Below are positions 1 to 5,866 of a stretch of 15,068 nt of DNA, piece after piece. The stretch lies in the NCBI GenBank assembly GCA_046597375.1, contig JBKJKM010000031.1, positions 1-15,068 of the forward strand, read 5' to 3'. Source of the stretch: DATLED01 sp046597375. GTDB lineage: Bacteria > Actinomycetota > Acidimicrobiia > Acidimicrobiales > CADCTF01. The notes under the pieces were generated by a model. The model was given only the letters and a program-made list of their open reading frames with translations, made no database searches and had not been told where the DNA came from. A program made the position numbers and the translations under genes. Numbering within the stretch: position 1 is the first letter of the stretch; each line of letters begins with the position of its first letter.

Positions 1-43
1 TCGTCGTCGTGACCACGGTGGTGGTCGTCGTTGGCGGCGGCGG
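1..43 (-). repeat. Low-complexity Pro/Thr-rich coding tail
   Basis: On the minus strand the codons are dominated by CCG and ACG/ACC, giving a run of prolines followed by threonines and valines after the last recognisable PhoX-family residues. It is a compositionally simple linker that runs off the left edge. Such tails are common in exported actinobacterial proteins; its length here is unknown. Confidence 0.7.
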
Positions 44-1150
44 TGGCGAGGTTCGGAACGGTCCCGTCACCTCGTAGGTGACGCCGGAGCCGCTGCCGCT
101 GGGTCCCCGCTGGGAGCTGAAGTACAGCCGGCTGCCGTCGGGAGAGAAGGCGGGCCCAGCGATCTCGGAGCCGGACTGGTTCAGCACGCGCAGGAACACC
201 GAGACGGCGCCGCTCGCCTCGATGAGGACGAGCTCCATGTTGCCGCCGTCCTCGGCCACGAACAGGTCGCCGGACGCCGACCCCACGATGTTGTCGACGC
301 CGGTGAGCACGGGACTAGGTGACGTGTTGTCGTCATAGATCACCCGGATGGTGCTCGGCGTGGCGGCCACGTCGAGCTCCCATACCCGGTTGTCCCCCTT
401 GGTCGTGAACCACACCTTGCCGTCCGCGTACCAGGCGCCCTCTCCGCCGTTGAAGGGCGTGCCGTTGGCGATCGTGGTTGTCCAGGTGACCGTCGAGCCG
501 CTCACCACCGCCGCTTCCATCGTGCCGGCCGACAGGTCGCCCCAGACCGTCGGGCGAAAACGCCGGAGCTTGCCGCTCGTGGCGTCCTCGGTGAGGAAGA
601 CGCATTGCCCGACGGGGTCGCAGGCGGCGGCCTCGTGGTTGAACGTCCCCATGGCCGAACGGACGACGGCGGCGTTCACGCCCATCGGGTCGCACTCCCA
701 GACCCGGCCGGTGCTCGTCTCCTCGCAGGACAACCACGTCCCCCATGGCGTCGGCCCACCCGCGCAGTTCCGGACCGTGCCCGAGAGGATGCGGTAGGCC
801 GATGTCACCGCAGCGTTCCCGTCGAACCTCAGCGCCCCAGCTCCGCCGCCCGGCGACAGCTCGCTGTTCGACACGTAGGTCCAACCGCCACCGGTCACCG
901 GGAAGCACGCCCCGCCGTCCGGGGCTCCATGCCAGATGTGTGACGTCCCCGGCACGGCCAGGCCGCTCGTGGCCACGATCCTTGAGGAGAACCCCGACGG
1001 CAGCTGGATGCCGTCCACATTGGCTGCAAGGAGCCCGCCGTAGGGGCCGTCGGCGGCGAAGGCCGCCGGAAGGGCGGTTCCGAGGAAACGGACACCGACC
1101 ACGGCGCCAACACTTGCCGCGCTGAGTTTCAAGAACGACCGACGTTCCAT
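1..1150 (-). CDS. Tat-exported PhoX/DUF839-family protein (3' end beyond window)
   Basis: About 383 residues are visible from ATG 1150 to the left edge; no stop is reached. The N-terminus has a twin-arginine motif (MERRSFLK) followed by a hydrophobic stretch and a plausible AFA-AD cleavage site near residue 32, so export in folded form through Tat is expected. The body carries hallmarks of the PhoX/DUF839 family: NCAGGPTPWGTWLSCEE (residues 128-144), FNHEAA (170-175), and near the end GPAFSPDGSRLYFSSQRG followed by a TYEVTGPF block. Characterised PhoX enzymes are Ca/Fe-dependent alkaline phosphatases, but this short actinobacterial form is untested, so phosphatase activity is only a family-level guess. 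After the domain the chain enters a Pro/Thr-rich tail that continues out of the window, perhaps a wall-spanning or anchoring segment. The start is well supported by GGAGG five bases upstream. The gene is divergent from the AraC/VOC pair. Confidence 0.86.
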   Translation of the reverse strand, partial: MERRSFLKLSAASVGAVVGVRFLGTALPAAFAADGPYGGLLAANVDGIQLPSGFSSRIVATSGLAVPGTSHIWHGAPDGGACFPVTGGGWTYVSNSELSPGGGAGALRFDGNAAVTSAYRILSGTVRNCAGGPTPWGTWLSCEETSTGRVWECDPMGVNAAVVRSAMGTFNHEAAACDPVGQCVFLTEDATSGKLRRFRPTVWGDLSAGTMEAAVVSGSTVTWTTTIANGTPFNGGEGAWYADGKVWFTTKGDNRVWELDVAATPSTIRVIYDDNTSPSPVLTGVDNIVGSASGDLFVAEDGGNMELVLIEASGAVSVFLRVLNQSGSEIAGPAFSPDGSRLYFSSQRGPSGSGSGVTYEVTGPFRTSPPPPPTTTTTVVTTT

Positions 1151-1300
1151 GGGCACCTCCCGAAGGTTCCGAACGAGGCCCCGATTCTGCCCCGTCGACC
1201 TTGCTCGCGGGCGAACTCGGAGAAACACGCGGCAAAGGTCGGCCCGAGTGTCGATTCAGGAAGGCGACTGATCGGGCAGAGCGGCGCGGCAGAATGTCCC
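1151..1300. promoter_or_regulatory. Divergent intergenic region between PhoX-like and AraC genes
   Basis: This is the largest non-coding stretch in the window, about 150 bp. It must hold promoters for both the minus-strand PhoX-like gene and the plus-strand AraC/VOC genes. I could not identify a convincing -35/-10 pair on either strand. An AraC-type regulator encoded directly beside it makes an operator here plausible, but that is inference from position only. Confidence 0.45.
1156..1160 (-). promoter_or_regulatory. Ribosome binding site of the PhoX-like gene
   Basis: Read on the minus strand this is GGAGG (GGAGGT if extended to 1155), with five bases before ATG 1150. It fixes the start immediately before the twin-arginine signal peptide. 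Confidence 0.8.
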
Positions 1301-1735
1301 ATGCCGCCGGTGCCGCCCGCCCGCCACCTGCTCCGGGCGCGCGACCTCGCCGACGCTCGTTATGCCGATGCCATCCGCGTCAGTGACATGGCTCGCGAGG
1401 CCGGTCTGTCGCCGGCCCACTTCAGTCGGACGTTTCGCGAGACCTTCGGAGAGTCGCCCCACCAGTACTTGTTGACGCGTCGCCTCGAGCGGGCGGCGGC
1501 GCTCTTGCGCAGTACCGACCGCAGTGTGGCCGACATTTGTTTCCTGGTCGGCCTCGGCAGTGTCGGCTCGTTCACCTCCAGCTTCCGGCGCATGTTCGGC
1601 ACCGCGCCCACCGCCTATCGCGCCGCTCATCCGCCGGCCTCGCTCCTGGCGCGAGTTCCGGCTTGCATCGTGCGCGCCCACGCCCGCCCCGAGAACCGCA
1701 CGTTTCGAGAAGACGGGCGGCAACCTGCTCCGTAG
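1301..1735 (+). CDS. Small AraC-family transcriptional regulator
   Basis: This is a 144-residue DNA-binding protein made almost entirely of the AraC/XylS double helix-turn-helix. The first HTH is around residues 26-47 (core DMAREAGLSPAHFSRTFRE) and the second around 74-99 (DICFLVGLGSVGSFTSSFRR). Between them lies the connecting helix with the LLTRRLERA motif. There is no ligand-binding or dimerisation domain before the HTH. From memory, stand-alone regulators of this size with the same C-terminal RAH.RP..RTFRED tail are a normal form in actinobacteria, so this need not be a truncation. No strong RBS precedes ATG 1301, and no ATG or GTG lies in frame just upstream. The stop is 40 bases before the VOC gene, which it probably controls. 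Confidence 0.85.
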   Translation: MPPVPPARHLLRARDLADARYADAIRVSDMAREAGLSPAHFSRTFRETFGESPHQYLLTRRLERAAALLRSTDRSVADICFLVGLGSVGSFTSSFRRMFGTAPTAYRAAHPPASLLARVPACIVRAHARPENRTFREDGRQPAP

Positions 1736-1761
1736 GGTGACCTTTGTACGCACCACCCGCC

Positions 1762-1767
1762 AGGAGG
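1762..1767 (+). promoter_or_regulatory. Ribosome binding site of the VOC-family gene
   Basis: AGGAGG lies eight bases upstream of ATG 1776. It is a near-perfect Shine-Dalgarno sequence and decides this start over the longer reading frame that opens far upstream inside the AraC gene. Confidence 0.85.
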
Positions 1768-1775
1768 CACTACGG

Positions 1776-2204
1776 ATGATCAGGATCACCACTGCACAGG
1801 TCTGGGTTCATGACCAGGAAGAGGCCCTTGCGTTCTACACGCAGAAGCTCGGTATGGAGGTCCGCGAGGACGTCACGGTCGCCGAGATGGGCAACTTCCG
1901 CTGGCTGACGGTGGGATCGGCCGGCCAGTCCGACATCGCCATCGTGCTGATGGCGATTCCAGGGCCGCCGATGATGGATGAGGGCACGACGGCGCAGGTC
2001 CGCGAGCTGATGGCCAAGGGTTTCGCCGGCACGATCTTTCTCACCACCGATGACTGCCAGGCCTCCTACGAGGAGTTGAAGTCGCGCGGTGTGGAGTTCG
2101 TCGAGGCGCCTGAGCAACGGCCGTACGGGATCGATGCCGGATTTCGTGACCCATCCGGCAACAGCTTCCGGCTCACCCAGGTGATGGAGCTCGCGCCGAG
2201 CTGA
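1776..2204 (+). CDS. VOC (glyoxalase/dioxygenase-fold) family protein
   Basis: The 142-residue protein has two VOC half-modules. The first is near residues 4-60 (VWVHDQEEALAFYTQKLGMEV), the second near 85-140 (GTIFLTTDDCQASYEELKSRGVEF, then FRDPSGNSFRLTQ). The family includes glyoxalase I, fosfomycin-resistance enzymes, extradiol dioxygenases and many proteins of unknown activity; the sequence alone does not give the substrate. A metal-site glutamate or histidine is not evident at every usual position, so catalytic competence is uncertain. The start is supported by AGGAGG. It follows the AraC regulator by 40 bases on the same strand. From memory, this AraC-VOC arrangement recurs in actinobacteria, suggesting that the regulator controls a small detoxification or stress-response enzyme. 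Confidence 0.87.
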   Translation: MIRITTAQVWVHDQEEALAFYTQKLGMEVREDVTVAEMGNFRWLTVGSAGQSDIAIVLMAIPGPPMMDEGTTAQVRELMAKGFAGTIFLTTDDCQASYEELKSRGVEFVEAPEQRPYGIDAGFRDPSGNSFRLTQVMELAPS

Positions 2205-2276
2205 GGAGCGAGTTCCCGGACCTGGGGATGGGGACAATTCGCCTGGTGGGAACGGACCGGAGCCGGCTTTGGCAAG

Positions 2277-4127
2277 GTGGTGCTGGTGAGCACCGAGTCG
2301 GGTCCATCGCCAACGGCGCCTGATCCCGCTGTCCTCGCCGGTGCGCTGGGCCAGCTGCCTCTCGCCGTCGTCCTGGTGGACAGCGAAGGGCACGCCATCT
2401 GGAGCAACGACGTCACCTCGGCTTTGGCCGCAGACCACGACGACGGGCTGCGGCGGCTGCTCGAGGCCGTCGAGGACGCCGTCGCCGAACACCGCCCCGA
2501 GGACGGCGGTGCGGTGATGGCGCTTCCCACCGACCGCGGCCTGGTCGAGCGCGAGCTCTGGATCGGTCCGGTGGACGGCGGCGGCCACCTCGTCAGCTTC
2601 CACCCCGAAGTCGCCGCCCGGACGGTCGCCGAGCGGGCCGCCGTGGGTCACACAGCTCGCCTCGAGGCGATGCTCGAGAACACCCACGACCTGGTGACGG
2701 TGATCGACGCCGAGGGAACCGTGCAGCTCTCCAACGCCGCCGCCGGGCGGCTCACCGGCTTCGCCGGCGGGAGCGTCAACGGCACCGATGCGTTCTCCCT
2801 CGTCCATCCCGATGACCTCGGGGCCGCAGGCGCGGCGTTGGCTGCCGTGCTGGCCCAACCCGGTGTCCATCCGCCGGTCGAGGTGCGCATCCGGTTCGCC
2901 GATGGGACGTGGCATGACGTCGTGGCCACACCCCACAACTTGCTGGCCGTGCCCGGGGTCGAAGGCATCGTCTTGTCGATGCACGATGTCACCGACCGCA
3001 AGCGGGCTGAGGCGCAAGCGGCCAAGAGCACGGCGTACTTGCAGTCGTTGATCGAGAACCTCACCGATGTGATCGTGGTGCTCGATGGGGACTTCAACGT
3101 GTTGTGGACGAGTCCGGCACTGGCCACCATCATCCATGCGCCGGTCGAGACGAACATCGGCCAGAGCGCGTTCAACGACATTCACCCGGACGACCTGGGT
3201 CCGGCCATCACCGCGCTCACCGGGGTGGCGTCGGGGCCACTCGGCGGGGTCACGAAGGTCGAGCTCCGCCTCGAGTCTCGCCCCGGAAGCGGGAGTTGGC
3301 GCTGGATCGAAGCAACTGCCGTCAACCGACTTCGCGATCCCGACGTCGGCGGCATCGTCTGCACTCTGCGCGACGTCAGCGACGCCAAAGCCGCGGAGGA
3401 AGAGATACGCGCCGCCTTCGAGCGAGAGCGGAGGGCGGCCGACCGCCTCCGCGAGCTCGATGTCCTGAAGGACCAGTTCTTGGCGTCGGTGTCACACGAG
3501 ATGAGAACGCCGCTGGCCATCATCATCGGGTTTGCGGATCTCCTTGGCCGCGACGATCTCGGCGTCGACGTCCAGGGCGAGGCGATCGAGCGGATCCGGG
3601 CCAGCGCGACGGAGATGCGGGGCATGGTCGAGAACCTTCTCGACCACTCTGCCCTCGAGGCCGGGAAGTTGACGGTGCGGCTCCGGTCGATCCCGGTACG
3701 GTCCTCGGTGGAGGCCACCGCCGGCACGCTGCGATCGATGTTGGTCGACCATCCGGTGGGAATCGAGATCACCGATGACCTGGCGGTGGTGGCGGACGCC
3801 GACGGCCTCGACCGGGTCCTGCGCAACTTGCTGGTCAACGCAGCCAAGTACTCCGAACGCGGACGACCGATCACGGTGCGCGCCTCCCCAGAAGGAGCCT
3901 GGGTGGTGCTGGAGGTCACCGACCAGGGGGTTGGGATCCCGGAGGACCAACTGGGGCTCGTGTTCGAACGGCTCTACCGGGCGCCTGGCGCAGCCTTCGT
4001 GGCCCGGGGCACGGGGGTGGGGCTCAACATGGTGCGCCGCTACGCAGAATTGATGGGCGGCTCAGTGTCGGTGGAATCCTCCGTCGGGTCGGGCTCGACC
4101 TTCCGCGTCCGGCTTCCACTGGCGTAG
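2277..4127 (+). CDS. Soluble multi-PAS sensor histidine kinase
   Basis: This is a 616-residue kinase with no obvious membrane segment, so it is probably cytoplasmic. A divergent PAS-like segment occupies about residues 20-110. Two clearer PAS domains follow: 125-242 (with LVHPDDL and a C-terminal HDVTDRKRAE cap) and 252-370 (with IHPDDL and RDVSDAKAAE). A charged helical linker leads to the HisKA domain, where SVSHEMRTPLA places the phospho-acceptor at His407. The HATPase domain has an N box NLLVNAAKYS (N521), G1 DQGVGIPED (D549) and G2 GTGVGLNM (from G578). All key residues are present, so the kinase should be active. No response regulator is adjacent, so its partner is unknown. The reading frame opens at GTG 2277, but GTG 2286 with AAGGTGG five bases upstream is an equally good start. 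Confidence 0.92.
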   Translation: MVLVSTESGPSPTAPDPAVLAGALGQLPLAVVLVDSEGHAIWSNDVTSALAADHDDGLRRLLEAVEDAVAEHRPEDGGAVMALPTDRGLVERELWIGPVDGGGHLVSFHPEVAARTVAERAAVGHTARLEAMLENTHDLVTVIDAEGTVQLSNAAAGRLTGFAGGSVNGTDAFSLVHPDDLGAAGAALAAVLAQPGVHPPVEVRIRFADGTWHDVVATPHNLLAVPGVEGIVLSMHDVTDRKRAEAQAAKSTAYLQSLIENLTDVIVVLDGDFNVLWTSPALATIIHAPVETNIGQSAFNDIHPDDLGPAITALTGVASGPLGGVTKVELRLESRPGSGSWRWIEATAVNRLRDPDVGGIVCTLRDVSDAKAAEEEIRAAFERERRAADRLRELDVLKDQFLASVSHEMRTPLAIIIGFADLLGRDDLGVDVQGEAIERIRASATEMRGMVENLLDHSALEAGKLTVRLRSIPVRSSVEATAGTLRSMLVDHPVGIEITDDLAVVADADGLDRVLRNLLVNAAKYSERGRPITVRASPEGAWVVLEVTDQGVGIPEDQLGLVFERLYRAPGAAFVARGTGVGLNMVRRYAELMGGSVSVESSVGSGSTFRVRLPLA

Positions 4128-4140
4128 GCCCGCCGGTAAG

Positions 4141-4842
4141 TTGCCGGCGGTGTTCTCGCTGAAGACGCTGTCGCCGCGTCGTCGTGCCGTCGTGTCCGGG
4201 TGGATCAACACGGCCTGGGCCTGGGCGTCGGCCGTCGCCGTCGTCGGTCCCGACGACGAGCGTGGTCGCCGCTACCGCCGGTTCGGGGTCGGGAGCTGTG
4301 TGGCCTTTCCGCCCGGTCCCGTCATCAACGAAGGATGGATCGCCATCGGCGAGGCCACCCTCATCGGACCATACGTGAGCCTGGCCGCTGGTCTGCCCGG
4401 TGAACCGCTGGTCGCCTCTCGTCCGCCGATCGTGGTCATCGGCGACCGGTGCAACATCGGGCGAGGGAGCTCGATCAACGGCCGGCTCGGGATCGTGATC
4501 GAGGACGACGTCACGACCGGACCCAACGTCTACGTCACCGATCACAACCACCGCTATGACGATCTCGAGCTACCGATCGCGCGGCAGTGGGTCAACGAAG
4601 CCGCGGTCCGCATCGGCGCCGGCAGCTGGCTCGGCACGGGTGTCGTCGTGCTCCCCGGCGCCGACATCGGGAGGCACGTAACCGTGGCCGCCAACTCCGT
4701 CGTGCGTGGCGTGATCCCTGACAACTCCGTCATCGCCGGCGCGCCGGCTCGGGTCGTCCGGCGTCACGTCGCCGGCGAGGGCTGGACGCCGCCGATCGAC
4801 GAGCCGTCAGGCCCACCCCCTTCGGGCTGGCCGACGAGTTGA
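4141..4842 (+). CDS. Left-handed beta-helix (hexapeptide repeat) acyltransferase
   Basis: This 233-residue protein carries hexapeptide repeats typical of the LbetaH acyltransferase superfamily: IGEATLIGPYVSL, VVIGDRCNIGRGSSI, IVIEDDVTTGPNVYV, then VRIGAGSWLGTGVVVLPGA and AANSVVRGVIPDNSVIAG. The TDHNHRYDDL segment (residues 133-142) matches the loop that carries the catalytic histidine in the maltose/galactoside O-acetyltransferase and WcaF-like branch. The closing block APARVVRR is also typical. It likely transfers an acetyl or related acyl group from acyl-CoA to a sugar or small hydroxylated acceptor; the acceptor is unknown. TTG 4141 opens the frame, with GTG 4150 as an alternative; neither has a strong RBS. 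It starts 13 bases after the kinase stop and is probably co-transcribed. Its stop is one base from the stop of the convergent deacetylase gene. Confidence 0.88.
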   Translation: MPAVFSLKTLSPRRRAVVSGWINTAWAWASAVAVVGPDDERGRRYRRFGVGSCVAFPPGPVINEGWIAIGEATLIGPYVSLAAGLPGEPLVASRPPIVVIGDRCNIGRGSSINGRLGIVIEDDVTTGPNVYVTDHNHRYDDLELPIARQWVNEAAVRIGAGSWLGTGVVVLPGADIGRHVTVAANSVVRGVIPDNSVIAGAPARVVRRHVAGEGWTPPIDEPSGPPPSGWPTS

Positions 4843-4843
4843 C

Positions 4844-5866
4844 TCAACCGGCGGCGGCCTCCAGCGCCTCGTCCCGCCGTTGCTGGAGCAGCGGTACCAC
4901 GTCGAGGCCCGGACCTCCGGAGGTGGCGCCTTCCGGACGGTAGCGCTCGCCGAGGACGGCGGCGGCGGCGGCCCCGACCGAGGCCCGGAGTGCGTCGAGG
5001 TCGTAGCCGCCTTCGAGGAACAGGACGACCCGCCCGCCGCGTGGAGCGAAAGCGGCGGATCGGGCGGCGATGTCGGCATAGTCGCCGGCGCTGAGGTCGA
5101 GGTCGGCGAGGGGGTCGGCCCGGTGGCCGTCGAAGCCGGCGGACACCAGCACCCACGTGGGAGCGAAGGCATCGACGGCCGGGGCGACCACGTCGTCGAG
5201 GGCGGAGAGCAGCACGTCGCCGGTCGCACCGGCCGGGAGCGGGAGGTTGATGGTCGAGCCGACGGCGAGCGGACCTCCCACCTCGTCGGCGAACCCACTG
5301 AAGGGATACATCCCGCGTTGGTGGGTGGAGACGAAGAGCACGCGCGGGTCGTCCCAGAAGGTGGCTTGGGTGCCATTGCCGTGGTGCACATCCCAGTCGA
5401 GGATCAACACCCGCTCCCCTCGGTCGGCCAGCGCGGCGGCGGTGATGGCGATGTTGTTGAAGAGGCAGAAGCCCATGCCTCCCTGTGGGAGGGCGTGGTG
5501 ACCCGGCGGCCTCGTGACGACGAACGCCGCGTCGGCGTCACCGGCGTCGAGGGCGGCCACGGCTTGGAGGCCGCCACCGGCAGAGCGAAGCGCCGTCGAC
5601 CACGAGCCGGGCACGACGACCGTGTCCTGATCAATGTGCCCCCCTCCCGCCATGCAGAGCTGCTCGAGCTGCGTGACGTAGCTCGACGCATGGACGCGTT
5701 CAACGTCGACCAGATCAGCCGGCTCGGCGGCGGCGGAGATGACCGCGTCGCTCAGTCCGGCCTCGACGAGGCCGTCGAGAGCCACGCTCGTCCGGGCCGA
5801 GCGTTCGGGATGCCCGCGTCCGGTGTCGTGGAGATCGGCACCATCGTTGGAGACGACAAAGAGCAT
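4844..5866 (-). CDS. Histone-deacetylase-superfamily (AcuC/HDAC-like) deacetylase
   Basis: The 340-residue protein has the full set of arginase-fold HDAC motifs: GHPERSAR (18-25), RPPGHHALPQGG with the catalytic His pair H123/H124, GFCLFNNIAI (132-141), ILDWDVHHGNGTQ with zinc ligands D159 and H161, SAGFDGHRADPL with zinc ligand D246, and EGGYDL with the active-site tyrosine. It should therefore be a zinc-dependent amidohydrolase. Relatives include AcuC, which removes acetyl groups from lysines of acetyl-CoA synthetase, and acetylpolyamine hydrolases. Lysine deacetylation is the better guess here because the gene is translationally coupled (TGATG overlap) to a GNAT-type acetyltransferase. ATG 5866 is supported by GGAGG eight bases upstream. 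It is the last gene of the operon and ends one base from the convergent acyltransferase gene. Confidence 0.93.
   Translation of the reverse strand: MLFVVSNDGADLHDTGRGHPERSARTSVALDGLVEAGLSDAVISAAAEPADLVDVERVHASSYVTQLEQLCMAGGGHIDQDTVVVPGSWSTALRSAGGGLQAVAALDAGDADAAFVVTRPPGHHALPQGGMGFCLFNNIAITAAALADRGERVLILDWDVHHGNGTQATFWDDPRVLFVSTHQRGMYPFSGFADEVGGPLAVGSTINLPLPAGATGDVLLSALDDVVAPAVDAFAPTWVLVSAGFDGHRADPLADLDLSAGDYADIAARSAAFAPRGGRVVLFLEGGYDLDALRASVGAAAAAVLGERYRPEGATSGGPGLDVVPLLQQRRDEALEAAAG

Noticed and set aside
333..1235. Long minus-strand frame of 300 codons across the PhoX-like gene
   Set aside because: It is arginine-rich with no recognisable domain, has no RBS, and is out of frame with the clear Tat/PhoX reading that starts at 1150.
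1186..1280. Weak inverted repeat TCTGCCC (1186-1192) and GGGCAGA (1274-1280), and a -35-like TTGCTC at 1201
   Set aside because: Seven matching bases over an 80-base spacer are expected by chance at this GC content, and no convincing -10 box lies at the right distance.
1524..1775. N-terminal extension of the VOC protein in the long frame opening inside the AraC gene
   Set aside because: The extension overlaps the AraC coding sequence and is low-complexity. AGGAGG eight bases before ATG 1776 and the VOC domain boundary give the real start.
1770..3185. 471-codon minus-strand frame opposite the VOC and kinase genes
   Set aside because: It is a shadow frame caused by high GC. It spans two recognisable plus-strand genes and shows no domain of its own.
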